Shown here piece after piece: positions 1-9,264 of a stretch of 64,000 nt of DNA. Within the stretch, counting starts at the first letter, position 1. Every line of letters begins with the position of its first letter. The DNA comes from Pycnococcus provasolii (lineage: Eukaryota; Chlorophyta; Pseudoscourfieldiophyceae; Pseudoscourfieldiales; Pycnococcaceae): NCBI GenBank assembly GCA_938743325.2, contig OW568869.1, positions 434,001 through 498,000 on the forward strand. Reading direction: 5' to 3'. Below the pieces are notes generated by a model. The model saw only the letters and a program-made list of their open reading frames with translations, ran no database searches and had not been told where the DNA came from. The position numbers and the translations under genes are program-made.

Positions 1-1
1 C

Positions 2-2575
2 ATATGGGTTTGCGGACGCCTGGCCATGCGAGTGGGCCTACCCGGACTCGTTGGACAAATCGGTGCGGGGATCCTGTTTGGACCTCACGGCGTAGCGCTG
101 GCTCCCAAGCCACACGCGCTTAGTCTCTTTGGCGAATTTGGCTTAATTTTGATGGTCCTAGAGGCTGGTCTTGAGGTGGACCTGCAACAGCTTACGCTTG
201 TTGGAACACGCGGCTTCGCTGTCGCAATAGTTGGCTCGATGCTCCCCCTTTTGATTGGATTTGGTCTGGCCAAACTCTGCTTCGACATGTCCTACACGTC
301 GGCCCTTGCCGTGGGAGCAAGTCTCGCGCCTACGTCCATGGGAATCTCGCTTAAGGTGCTTGAAGAGGGCAAGGTTCTGAACACGCCCACCGGGCAGCTT
401 ATCATCGCGGCGGCAGTTATTGACGATGTGATCGCGCTCATCTTGCTTTCGGAACTGCAGGCGCTCGAGAACCCAAGTGCTCTGAACTTCACGCTACCGA
501 TCGTGAGTAGTTTTGTCTATGTGGTGTTTTTTGGATTCGTAGCCGTCAAGCTGATGCCAACTTTTCTGGAGAAGCATCTCGTTCCCAGGGTGCCAGCCAA
601 TATGCTCGAGCCAACCGTTCTCTTTCTCGTGCTTCTATCTGGATATGGTCTAATGTGTGCCTGTCACTACAGCTATAGCAGCCACCTCCTTGGCGTTTTC
701 CTCGGTGGCCTTTCTTGGTGCACCCTTAGGAGTATCAAGCACATATGGCATAAGCAGGTGTACGACATACTGCAGTGGTTGATCAAAATCTTCTTCGCGT
801 GCTCTATCGGCTTCGAGGTACCCATCCGGGATCTGTGGACACCTTCCGTGCTTACTCGCACATTCGTGTTCCTCTTGGCAGCATTCGGAAAGCTTGCCAC
901 TGGTCTATTAGCGCAGCCCTTAACATGGCGTGAAGGTGCGAAAGTAGGTTTCGCGATGGCGGCTTGGGGCGAATTCGCTTTCATCGTTGCTACAGCCAGC
1001 CGCGAGGCGGGCTCGCTCTCGGATGATGACTACGCCGCGGTCGTGTTCGCCGTGCTTCTCTCCGCCATCTACAGCCCTATCGCTGTCAAGAGCGCCATTG
1101 ACAAGAACGTTGCTTTCAACTCGGGCAATCTGAAACGGATGCTACAGAAGACGAAGAGCGTGCTCGACTACGTCAACCCCACAACGTATTTAGCAAGGAT
1201 TCTCAGCGGCGCCAAAAGCTTCGTGTCTCGTGGTCATCGTGGTCACAGCTTAACCAGTGCTGGCGGTGGCATCGGCGATAAGCATATGCATCACGTGTAC
1301 TATGCTTGCTCAATCCGATGCAGGAATAGGTGGGGTCTGCAAAACAACCTCATGAAGAAAATCTCGCAGAAAGAGCTGGACATTATCGACTTCCGAATTC
1401 ACAATTCTGGCACATTTAGTCTATGCGAGCTATATCTGCGCGACCAGCAGCTGCTAGCACCATCGGAAGACACTGATGGCCCGCATAACGATATGATTGC
1501 GGATCGTTTGGTAGACTTACGTGAGGAATTCTGCAGACTGACCGGAGTGAACTTCGTCCCAGCTGAAAATGGCTCAAACGGAGATTTGGAATCGATGAAC
1601 GGAAATATGGAATTGATTACAAATTATAAATCGATGGGAAGTGATGGTGATGGCGAAGTGATTATTGAGCGATGGCTTCCATCACTCGATGACGAGCATC
1701 CGGAGGATGACGAAAGTTCGGCTTTCAATCAGGCTGAGCAGATGTTCCGTACCGAGAATACGGAAGAGATTAAAAAGAAAATCAACAGGCAAGAAACAAC
1801 GCTGAAAAATTTCAATAAGATGAAGCGCGCGGGAAGTTTGCTTGCCATCAAAGATGCCCTAAACAACGAAGCGGACATCAAATTGCACACCGCTCTGATG
1901 GAGGAAAAGCTTGGAGAGAGTCTGAGGGATTCCCGCGACGGACTCTTCGAAGCAATGGAGTTGCGTCGTCGACGACTTCGAGCTGTTGTGAAAAGCAGAG
2001 AGCGCGGCTCCCTCGATGATGCCGTGGAGAAATCGATGAAAATGCGACGCGCCAAGTCGCTCGGCAAAACTAGTTATGACGCAGCATCTCTGAGCACAAC
2101 AAGTCCTAAGCCAATCCTTACTCGCAATTTTTCCGAGAAACATTCAGACCAGAGAACTTTGGACTCGCCAATGAGCGACATAGAAGCTCCGACTTCGCGT
2201 ACGTACGAGGATGGAGCAGCATCGCCGATGAGCATTCACAAGCATATTCAGTTGAACACCGTCACACTCAGTGGAGCATCCGGCGCATCTATGAGGGAGG
2301 AAGTGAAGCGTCAGATTTTCGGAGGAAAGAAATCTGGCATGCTCGAAAGGATTCCGGATGAAGAAGCCTCTGAAGGTGAATTGAAGGGTGTTTCAGTTGA
2401 AAATGCTGAAGCAACGAGTCCTTCACTTGAAATTGCTGATGATGAAGTCAACCAGGCTGACTTGGCCGCAATCACAATCAGCGGGGCCAGCGGAGTATCT
2501 ATGGCCCAAGAATTGAGGCGTCAACTTCATGCAGACCACAAAGACGATGGCAAAAAGAGTCAAGAAGCACCCTGA
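2..2575 (+). CDS. CPA2-family cation/proton antiporter, 5' partial
   Basis: Monovalent cation/H+ antiporter of the KefB/KEA-like CPA2 group, a polytopic membrane protein exchanging K+ or Na+ for protons. From the ATG at 26 there are about 10-12 hydrophobic segments over the first ~360 residues. The first segment carries a GLPGLVGQI...GP pattern typical of these exchangers. The ion-binding pair D133-D134 lies in AAVIDDVIALIL, and AAWGEFAFI follows near residue 310. The frame stays open from 26 back to base 2 with no stop, so the true start is probably outside the window. After the membrane part comes a hydrophilic tail of ~450 residues, charged and Ser-rich. It ends with two related motifs, each containing SGASG, a Met two residues on and a basic RQ, about 70 residues apart. 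The tail is not a recognisable TrkA-N domain. Family assignment is firm; substrate is inferred only. Confidence 0.85.
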   Translation: MWVCGRLAMRVGLPGLVGQIGAGILFGPHGVALAPKPHALSLFGEFGLILMVLEAGLEVDLQQLTLVGTRGFAVAIVGSMLPLLIGFGLAKLCFDMSYTSALAVGASLAPTSMGISLKVLEEGKVLNTPTGQLIIAAAVIDDVIALILLSELQALENPSALNFTLPIVSSFVYVVFFGFVAVKLMPTFLEKHLVPRVPANMLEPTVLFLVLLSGYGLMCACHYSYSSHLLGVFLGGLSWCTLRSIKHIWHKQVYDILQWLIKIFFACSIGFEVPIRDLWTPSVLTRTFVFLLAAFGKLATGLLAQPLTWREGAKVGFAMAAWGEFAFIVATASREAGSLSDDDYAAVVFAVLLSAIYSPIAVKSAIDKNVAFNSGNLKRMLQKTKSVLDYVNPTTYLARILSGAKSFVSRGHRGHSLTSAGGGIGDKHMHHVYYACSIRCRNRWGLQNNLMKKISQKELDIIDFRIHNSGTFSLCELYLRDQQLLAPSEDTDGPHNDMIADRLVDLREEFCRLTGVNFVPAENGSNGDLESMNGNMELITNYKSMGSDGDGEVIIERWLPSLDDEHPEDDESSAFNQAEQMFRTENTEEIKKKINRQETTLKNFNKMKRAGSLLAIKDALNNEADIKLHTALMEEKLGESLRDSRDGLFEAMELRRRRLRAVVKSRERGSLDDAVEKSMKMRRAKSLGKTSYDAASLSTTSPKPILTRNFSEKHSDQRTLDSPMSDIEAPTSRTYEDGAASPMSIHKHIQLNTVTLSGASGASMREEVKRQIFGGKKSGMLERIPDEEASEGELKGVSVENAEATSPSLEIADDEVNQADLAAITISGASGVSMAQELRRQLHADHKDDGKKSQEAP

Positions 2576-3097
2576 AGTTTTCAATTCAAGCGCACAATGC
2601 GAGGACGAACTTGGTCGGTGTAAATGCTAGTTACGTCTTGCGTCCGATGGATGACGCGCGTGCGTGTTTTTTGATGAAATGTTGTTAATAATTGTGTTCA
2701 CATATTAACTGTGGTAACCTAATGTCAATAGTTTCAATACAATTATTACAAATAAAACACCAACCCTTACAAACCCAAATCGTCCATTTTAAAACCCTTC
2801 CACCCACCGCAAGTCGAAAAACTTTGTCTGAAAATGACGGGCAGGACATGCGCATCATTTTGCAACCTTCACTTTTTTTTTCCGTTATAAAAATAATGAC
2901 GTTTTGGGTTGACCAATAGTGAAGTGAAACATGAAAATGGCGCCGAGTTAAAAAGTTCTGTGACAGACCGGGATCCCAAAGGGACCTTTTTTTTTCTCGA
3001 CCTATTCAAATATGGTTCCGAGGAAAGTGCAAACTGATCAAATCTTACGAACAAACCTCAGTAAAGTACATTAATGTCAATAGTTTCATACAATTTG
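2576..3097. other. convergent intergenic region with 17-bp direct repeat
   Basis: Region between the 3' ends of the antiporter and the SET gene, which converge here. It is more AT-rich than the flanks and I see no gene in it. The 17-mer TAATGTCAATAGTTTCA occurs at 2720-2736 and again at 3072-3088. Each copy is followed by a near-identical ATACAAT. A run of nine T at 2873-2881 and another T run near 2988-2995 could serve 3'-end formation. Confidence 0.6.
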
Positions 3098-4558
3098 TTA
3101 AGAATTAGACGCCTCTAAACGCTTCCTGAATGATAACTCTGCATCGCATTCTACTCGTCCACATCGAGAACACCGCTCATCACATGAATTTATCGCTATT
3201 GGTGCCAGCGTTCCGCAACACCCAGAGCACGTGTGTCGATTAATCCAGAGCTCGTAGTAAGTTCGAAGCGTCGCATTTCCCTCTTCTTCATCTTGAACAT
3301 CGTCCACGATTTTCTTTTGCTGTTGCTCCTCTTCCCCCTCCTCCTCGTCGTCCTCCTCGTCGTCCTCCTCGTCGTCCTCGTCCACTTCAACTTGACATCT
3401 TGGGCAGATGCACCTAAATCCGTACCCTTCAAGACGTTCTCTTCGGTCACGCCGGATCCATATCAATGGAAGGTACGATATGCACAACTCCTCGCCTGCG
3501 GGAATATCTGTCATTGCAAGCACGTAGGAATCGGCACGCCCGTTCCACATGTCTCCTGCTGATCTTAGAGAGACCGCGCTGCTTGCTGCCCAATTAGCAT
3601 CTTCATCAAATCGATCAAAGCGGCAAACATTTGGTGCACACGAGTGATTGAAGCGGCTAAGACGTGCATACATAACCGTACCGCGCACCATAAGTCTTCG
3701 TTCGTCGTCGACGTCATCAACCAAAGGATCGCATATATCTGCGTGCGCCATCACGCCAAAGCTGTTGCAGTGAACACGAGCAAGCGTATTGGCGGCGCTG
3801 AGGTGAGCGCCTATGGCACCAACGATATTGCGAACCACCACAGACACCTTATCATCTCTTTCGTGGTCGCTTCGCTGACGTTTCCTGCTTGAATCTGATT
3901 CTGTCTCGCGCAATGCATCTAAAAGTTGCCGTGAGCGTGCTTGGAGTGCTTCCGCAACATCTTCAGGCGAACAAAGGCGCTCAAACTCTATGGAAGCACG
4001 CTTCGATTGCTCGTGACCTTCGCGTGCTGCACAACGCTGCGCTGCGACAGCTAGTAGCATACGCAAATCGTCTTCAGCAGATTCCACTTCGTCTTCTTCC
4101 TCTTCGTCGTCGTCGTCGTCGTCGTCGTCGTCTTCCTGCACTAGCGGCCGCTTACCCTTGGCATCGGCTGGCGTTGCCGAACCCGCTGTCTTTTTTGCCC
4201 GTGCCTCACGTGCCTTAGCTCTTCCGTTCACATAGCGCAGTGCCGCTTCACTTGCTAGATGTCTCGCCGAATCGAATAGGACAAACGCTGGGCAGGCTTC
4301 TGCAGCTTGTTGGCACCTCTCAGAGCAGAATTGCGACGCCTGACTCGCCTCGTTACGTCCTGTCCTTGTATGCTCCTTGCACGCGTGCAGGCACCAAGCG
4401 CACGTCCACGTCTCGCAGGCTTTTGCAACTACCGTGAGCACCGGAGGTTCCGGGTCGAAGATGATCTCGCCGGCACATATTGGTCTCGCCGCAACGACAC
4501 CCATGCCTCGCGACGGCACGGCACGCACGGCTGCAGCAGGAGTTGTTTGCGCCGCCAT
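3098..4558 (-). CDS. SMYD-like SET-domain protein methyltransferase
   Basis: Predicted lysine methyltransferase of the SMYD/SET class (486 residues). The SET domain opens with RGMGVVAARPICAGEIIF. It is interrupted by a MYND-like zinc cluster (CAWCLHAC followed by FCSERC). It then resumes with the core NHSCAPN and GEELCISY, and has a post-SET CICPRC cluster. Two long acidic runs (Asp/Glu repeats) lie in the linker and after the post-SET cysteines. A further Cys-rich tail has CSGCC and CSRCGRVEC. I chose the ATG at 4558 because the SET domain begins about 20 residues after it; the open frame upstream reads low-complexity Pro/Arg sequence that overlaps the neighbouring gene antisense. It faces the HIT gene at 4725 divergently, leaving only ~165 bp of shared 5' sequence. 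Substrate is unknown. Confidence 0.8.
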   Translation of the reverse strand: MAAQTTPAAAVRAVPSRGMGVVAARPICAGEIIFDPEPPVLTVVAKACETWTCAWCLHACKEHTRTGRNEASQASQFCSERCQQAAEACPAFVLFDSARHLASEAALRYVNGRAKAREARAKKTAGSATPADAKGKRPLVQEDDDDDDDDDEEEEDEVESAEDDLRMLLAVAAQRCAAREGHEQSKRASIEFERLCSPEDVAEALQARSRQLLDALRETESDSSRKRQRSDHERDDKVSVVVRNIVGAIGAHLSAANTLARVHCNSFGVMAHADICDPLVDDVDDERRLMVRGTVMYARLSRFNHSCAPNVCRFDRFDEDANWAASSAVSLRSAGDMWNGRADSYVLAMTDIPAGEELCISYLPLIWIRRDRRERLEGYGFRCICPRCQVEVDEDDEEDDEEDDEEEGEEEQQQKKIVDDVQDEEEGNATLRTYYELWINRHTCSGCCGTLAPIAINSCDERCSRCGRVECDAELSFRKRLEASNS

Positions 4559-4724
4559 TCGTGGCGTGCGGGGTGGCGGATGCGGATTGCGGGGATGGGG
4601 GTGCCTGTCTGAGCGCGGAGTTGGGGGTTGGTCGCCCCCCTCGCATTGCCGTGAGGTCACGCCCGGCCTCCCGACTCCGGGCACCGTCGGTCTCGCAGCC
4701 TCACCAACCTCTCTCAGCAGCGGC

Positions 4725-5333
4725 ATGCGCGCGGCGGCTTCGTTCGCTTCACGGTGCTCGACCACGTGGGCTTCGAGGTGGCGCACGCAACTGGCGGTCA
4801 ATGGTGGGCATACGGTGAGTGGTAATGCTGGCTCGCTGAAACTCGCATGTCGAGCATTCCAGTTCGGCCCACACATACGCATCGACGCAGAGCAGCAGAT
4901 CTTCGCCGAAAGTAAACACAGCGTCGCGCTTGTCAACCTCAAGCCGGTGGTGCCAGGACACGTGTTGGTGGCGCCGAAGCGCCTCGCCGCGCGCGTGAGC
5001 GAGTTGGACGCGAACGAGCTCAGCGACCTGTTCTCTCTTGCGAGAGACGTTGGCCAAACGGTGCAGTCTCACTTCAACGCGTCGAGCCTCACGTTCACCG
5101 TGCAGGATGGGCCGGAGGCTGGTCAGACCGTTCCTCACGTGCACGTGCATGTTCTTCCGCGTCGCAAGGGCGACTTCGAGCCGAATGACGCAGTGTACGA
5201 CGCGGTTGACGCGTCGGAAAACGACATGGGTGCTGCCCGATCACTGGACGACGACCGCAAGCCGCGCAGCTTGCAGGAGATGGCTGCAGAGGCGGCGGAA
5301 CTACGCGATGCGATGCGAGCAGGTTGTCTGTAA
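4725..5333 (+). CDS. HIT-domain (FHIT-like) nucleotide hydrolase, duplicate copy
   Basis: Histidine-triad protein resembling Fhit dinucleoside-triphosphatases, which split diadenosine polyphosphates. The HIT domain starts at FGPHIRID (4863) and contains VPGHVLVAPKR and the active-site triad HVHVHVLPR. The domain DNA (4855-5306) is identical, as far as I can read it, to the inverted copy at 5428-5879. The first ATG clear of the SET gene is 4725, giving an Arg/Ser/Ala-rich N-terminus that could be an organelle presequence. A GT-AG intron of 48 nt (4815-4862, GTGAGT...CATTCCAG) would remove a stretch without changing frame, giving 186 residues spliced or 202 unspliced. The duplicated block begins exactly at the last 8 nt of that possible intron. 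Whether the gene is expressed cannot be judged here. Confidence 0.65.
   Translation: MRAAASFASRCSTTWASRWRTQLAVNGGHTVSGNAGSLKLACRAFQFGPHIRIDAEQQIFAESKHSVALVNLKPVVPGHVLVAPKRLAARVSELDANELSDLFSLARDVGQTVQSHFNASSLTFTVQDGPEAGQTVPHVHVHVLPRRKGDFEPNDAVYDAVDASENDMGAARSLDDDRKPRSLQEMAAEAAELRDAMRAGCL
4855..5306 (+). repeat. left arm of 452-bp inverted repeat (HIT domain)
   Basis: This arm runs from CATTCCAG at 4855 to CTACGC at 5306. Its reverse complement recurs at 5428-5879. All shadow translations in both copies agree over the shared span, so I see no mismatch. The spacer is 121 bp (5307-5427). Beyond both borders the sequences diverge at once. Confidence 0.9.
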
Positions 5334-5412
5334 AAATATATATGTGTAACTTTGTACTTGTGGGAACAAATTCGGGAGCTGTCATATGCTTTATGTATTT
5401 GTTTGCCTTATA

Positions 5413-7092
5413 TCACATCATCGCCTTGCGTAGTTCCGCCGCCTCTGCAGCCATCTCCTGCAAGCTGCGCGGCTTGCGGTCGTCGTCCAGTGATCGGGCA
5501 GCACCCATGTCGTTTTCCGACGCGTCAACCGCGTCGTACACTGCGTCATTCGGCTCGAAGTCGCCCTTGCGACGCGGAAGAACATGCACGTGCACGTGAG
5601 GAACGGTCTGACCAGCCTCCGGCCCATCCTGCACGGTGAACGTGAGGCTCGACGCGTTGAAGTGAGACTGCACCGTTTGGCCAACGTCTCTCGCAAGAGA
5701 GAACAGGTCGCTGAGCTCGTTCGCGTCCAACTCGCTCACGCGCGCGGCGAGGCGCTTCGGCGCCACCAACACGTGTCCTGGCACCACCGGCTTGAGGTTG
5801 ACAAGCGCGACGCTGTGTTTACTTTCGGCGAAGATCTGCTGCTCTGCGTCGATGCGTATGTGTGGGCCGAACTGGAATGTTTCGGCAGTGACAGCCGTGG
5901 TGGTCGCGATAGATGTTGACGCCGCTGTGACGTTGTTGTCAAATTCGCTTTCAAGCAATCGAGGCGGCTCTGATGATGGCGGCGGCGGATCAAGCAGGCA
6001 CATGAGAGATTCTCCAGAGGCTATGAGAGAACGTGCATCAGAAAGTGGGGGCATTCGCATGAGCCGTCCGATTATGGCAACCTCGTCCATGCCCGGAACA
6101 ACAAGGTCGCGACGCACGAAAATGACAAGAGCGGCAACAAGTACCACTGGGAGCGCAAGGCCAATACCTTGGCGCTGCGTACCTTCGTGATGATGACGAA
6201 ATATGGCATCCCAGACGAGCAGCGCATCATCGAAGGCCATCTCTCGGAGAAACAAGAGTCGCAGCCATCTCAGCGCAAAGAGCGCAGGTTCCACTGAGTG
6301 CTTGGTCAGCGCTGCGTACACTTGGGAGTCTGCCAAACGCAGCACGTCCATCGCAGCCTGAAGCGACGCGTGCACCGGTGGACGCGCTGGCGACGGCGGT
6401 GAGAGCGGTTGTGTCTGTGTCGGTGCGCTCGTCACGGCGTCGTGGTCGTCGATGTAGAAGTGGGCAAGAAGCGGTCGACCGTCGGGGTCGAAAAGTAAAC
6501 GCTCGAGAAGGGCAAATGTGTCGTGCTCGACGAACACCATTTCACAAGCCTTGGCACGACGAGACTCAGCGTCGGCGTGAACGACGTAGTAAAGCGTTGC
6601 GGCGATTTCGTGCAGGCCTTGCTTGTATCGCATCTCATCGCTTGGGCTTGCTTCAACCCACGTCAGAAGTACGCGCACGACGCTATCTCGAACCTTCTCG
6701 CGGGCGAAGAATGAAGCTCCTGGAAATAGTCGCTCGACATCCTGCTGGATAACACGCCGCCATCGCTCACGCTCCCAGTGCGCGCCCCACGACGTTGACG
6801 TGTCGGCGCTAAGCGGGTTGTTGCGCAGAGGGTCGTCCGTAGGGTCACTCGATCGCCGACCTCCGTAACGCGATGCGTTGATTTCTGACTGCTTCAGCAA
6901 GTCCGCGTATCTTTGCCGCGATGTCTGCGTCTCGCTGAGCCACTGCTTGACGTCGCCCGAGGAAGAGAGCACGCCAAGCCACATTTTCCACCGTATCGAC
7001 GTTGGCATATCTTTCAACGTGAGCGGGCGTGCGCGAGAAGGCGAGGACGGCGACGAGGAGGATGGCGACTGCCCATGGTTCCCCTCCGCCAT
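5413..7092 (-). CDS. TBC RabGAP fused to C-terminal HIT domain
   Basis: A 559-residue fusion. The N-terminal two thirds is a TBC domain closest in pattern to TBC1D5: the GAP signature region reads DVERLFPG with downstream Arg-containing sequence, and MRYKQGLHEIAA supplies the YxQG glutamine finger. The final helix reads IGRLMRMPPLSD. After a Pro/Ser/Thr linker the frame runs directly into a complete HIT domain with HVHVHVLPR. TBC proteins stimulate GTP hydrolysis by Rab GTPases in membrane traffic, and HIT proteins hydrolyse nucleotide conjugates; a joint role is not known to me. I prefer the ATG at 7092 because a TATA-like TTATATAAGG on this strand at 7212-7221 would place transcription start near 7185, below the longer candidate at 7200. 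The HIT part is identical to the copy in the neighbouring gene. Confidence 0.8.
   Translation of the reverse strand: MAEGNHGQSPSSSSPSSPSRARPLTLKDMPTSIRWKMWLGVLSSSGDVKQWLSETQTSRQRYADLLKQSEINASRYGGRRSSDPTDDPLRNNPLSADTSTSWGAHWERERWRRVIQQDVERLFPGASFFAREKVRDSVVRVLLTWVEASPSDEMRYKQGLHEIAATLYYVVHADAESRRAKACEMVFVEHDTFALLERLLFDPDGRPLLAHFYIDDHDAVTSAPTQTQPLSPPSPARPPVHASLQAAMDVLRLADSQVYAALTKHSVEPALFALRWLRLLFLREMAFDDALLVWDAIFRHHHEGTQRQGIGLALPVVLVAALVIFVRRDLVVPGMDEVAIIGRLMRMPPLSDARSLIASGESLMCLLDPPPPSSEPPRLLESEFDNNVTAASTSIATTTAVTAETFQFGPHIRIDAEQQIFAESKHSVALVNLKPVVPGHVLVAPKRLAARVSELDANELSDLFSLARDVGQTVQSHFNASSLTFTVQDGPEAGQTVPHVHVHVLPRRKGDFEPNDAVYDAVDASENDMGAARSLDDDRKPRSLQEMAAEAAELRKAMM
5428..5879 (-). repeat. 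right arm of 452-bp inverted repeat (HIT domain)
   Basis: Reverse-complement copy of 4855-5306, lying inside the 3' part of the TBC-HIT gene. It has the same length (452 bp) and no visible differences. Both copies keep the HIT frame open. Confidence 0.9.
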
Positions 7093-7211
7093 GAAAGGTG
7101 ACCCGGAGGATGGACCGGACTTGACCACCTGGACCAGGCTGGGGAAGGGGAAGGAGAAGGGGGTTGGAATAAATAAGGAAGGGGGGGAAGAACCTTGCAC
7201 CTTGCACAGCC

Positions 7212-7221
7212 CTTATATAAG
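7212..7221 (-). promoter_or_regulatory. TATA-like box of the TBC-HIT gene
   Basis: TTATATAAGG on the minus strand, about 120 bp above the ATG at 7092. Position and sequence fit a TATA box; no experimental support. Confidence 0.45.
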
Positions 7222-7258
7222 CTCAGTTCGTACTACTCCGAGTGAGTAAGCCTGAGCT

Positions 7259-7290
7259 ATCTCACTCACTCACTCACTCACTCACTCACT
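7259..7290. repeat. CACT tetranucleotide microsatellite
   Basis: About seven CACT units immediately 3' of, and touching, the stop codon of the calmodulin-like gene. Confidence 0.85.
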
Positions 7291-8018
7291 CGTCCTCGTA
7301 GCTCGTCAGCATGTGCTCGAACTGGTCGAAGGTGATGTTCCCGGACTCGTCGGGCATCGCGCTCATCAAAAGCTCAGTCACCTCCTCGCCGGTCAGGTCA
7401 GTGCACAGCTGCCGAAGCAAAATGCGCAAGTCTACCACACTCACAGACTCTGTACTGCTCGTGTCGAACACGTTAAAAGCACGCTCGAGCTCAGCTCGCG
7501 TATTCGTATTGTTCATTTGCTGCCGCATAAGTTTCAGGAACTCAGGGAACTCGATGCTGCCCGACGAGTCTTTGTCCACCGCCTTAATCATCGCGGCCAC
7601 CTTATGTCATTTGTGTGTGTTAGAGACGGTTTGTGAGTCAAATAAGTCAACAGGAGTCGACGGAGGCGTGCAGACGCAAATAAGGCAGAGCACGCTATTC
7701 TGTGTGTTGGTGTGTAGGGGATGTGTGCTTACCTCCTCCTCCGCTGGCGTTTGTCCGAGCATTCGCATGACAGTGCCGAGCTCCTCGGTGTCTACCGTGC
7801 CGTCTCCGTCGCGGTCATAGATAGAAAAACACTCCTGTTATTCGTTATGAGTGAAGCAAAGAAGATGTGAAGGGAAGTGAGTTCATTCATGCTCACGGCC
7901 AGTCTCTTCTCAGCAGTCCATCGTGCGAGCCTGCTTAAGGAAAGGAGCTGACTCCGCCGCTTAAATATTCTCGTACCTTAAATTCCGCAATCTGGTCCTC
8001 TGTTAGCGGTTCGTCCAT
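7286..8018 (-). CDS. calmodulin-like EF-hand protein, 3 exons
   Basis: Calcium-sensor protein of calmodulin size (about 152 residues). Exon 1 7977-8018 begins [14 protein letters not shown], exon 2 7733-7834 begins [12 protein letters not shown], and exon 3 is 7286-7600. Introns are 142 and 132 nt, both GT-AG, and the joins recreate calmodulin's EFKE and EEEVAAMI contexts. EF-hand 1 ([12 protein letters not shown]) and EF-hand 2 ([12 protein letters not shown]) keep the liganding positions. EF-hand 3 has the loop [12 protein letters not shown] without the central Gly. EF-hand 4 ([12 protein letters not shown]) lacks the first Asp and the final Glu. The N-lobe should therefore bind Ca2+ while the C-lobe probably does not. 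An upstream in-frame ATG would add a tail with a Ser-Gln repeat; the canonical start is preferred. It could partner SFI1-type proteins, by inference only. Confidence 0.85.
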
Positions 8019-9264
8019 CTTCGCAGTCCTTCTCCTTAACACAGTTGGCTGTCGAGTGAACGTCTTCTGAGACTGACTCTGACTCTGACTCTGACTCTGA
8101 GAGAATGACTCCTCCTCCTCGTCCATTTTCACTTGCTTGTGTGTTCTGCCCTTCTTTCTTTCTTTCTCCCTTTCTCCTAGGTTCAAGCCAAGCGCTTCTT
8201 TCTGGTCTACTGGCGCCAGCGAAGGTGAGAAACTAACCTTAAGTACTAGCTACTTAGCAGCCGCTTGTGCCCTTTGCTCGCACAGCCACGAAGCGTCAAA
8301 CTCGCTGGCAAGAAGCAAGCTGCCCCTGTTGCTCGCAAAAGTGTTGGGTTCCCGAGTGCAATGGAGGTTAGTTGCGACCAGTGGGACGACGACGACCAGT
8401 TGGGCGCGTCTTGCAAGGCCGGAGAGAGCTCAGGCAGTCAGTGCATAACTGCATAGTACAGTGCTGTAAGGTTAGCTCAGAGGAGAAGAGTTTCAACACG
8501 GGGATCCCGACCTGTTTCACAGAACAACGGCTGGTATGATAGGGGAGACGACGAGTGACGAGTGGATGGTGAGGAGGATGCATACCTCTACCAAGTAGTT
8601 GGTAGGAAGTACAGGGGATACAGTACTGTACCAAGGAAGGGGTTGGCGAGTTGCAAGGCGAGGCCGCGAGCACCTCGCTGCCTGGCCAGGCACAGGCAAC
8701 AGGGAACTGTCATAGGGAAGGGAGCCTCCGCGCATCCGGGTCAATGGTGTCATCCGTGTGGTCATGCGCGACAACAAGACTATCCTATCACTACCACTAC
8801 CACTACCACTACCACTACATAGTCTATGTACTCCTACAGCGCAAGAGCGAGCAGGCTGGGCGAGGAGAGACTATCGTAGACACTGGTGACTGGAGGTGGT
8901 CAGGTGGGGGAGCTGTTCCCTAAAGCCTAAAGGTAAAGGTGCGCGCGTCCTACCCGCGTCCTAATCGTTCTTCCTACCATGCTGCCAGGCTGCAGCTGCA
9001 TGACGCCACGCCTCCGAAGTCCGAGCATCGGCACCTGCCCATCTGCTGTCCCTCGTGGAGAAGGAGAAGAAAGAGCACGCGACCTCGTCAGCTTCCCTGC
9101 CTACCCTTACCCGGGTACCCAGTACTTCATCCCGCCCCTCGGACAGATAGATCCCTCCGACTCCTTCGAGGCCTCGTAGGTACCCGGGTAAGATAAACCC
9201 CGAACTCTTGCAGAACAGAAACGAGACGGCGACCGACCCCCTTTTCCACTTTAGTTTCGTTCCC
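8019..9264. other. 1.2-kb intergenic region, no assignable gene
   Basis: No open frame here has recognisable coding character. It holds a CTGACT-type microsatellite around 8074-8100 that would encode Ser-Gln repeats if the longer calmodulin-like start is used. It also holds a CACTAC hexanucleotide array around 8787-8818. A 14-bp inverted repeat CTTACCCGGGTACC lies at 9106-9119 with its complement at 9179-9192, just above the EDR2_C gene. Confidence 0.6.

Noticed and set aside
4724-4823. Protein-like frame reading FVRFTVLDHVGFEVAHATGG
   Set aside because: Ends at a stop after ~45 codons, is out of phase with the HIT domain and matches no family I know; possibly a relic of a gene displaced by the inverted duplication, but unsupported.
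8137-8923. Several overlapping open frames of 60-100 codons
   Set aside because: No domain, low complexity from microsatellites, and no frame clearly preferred.
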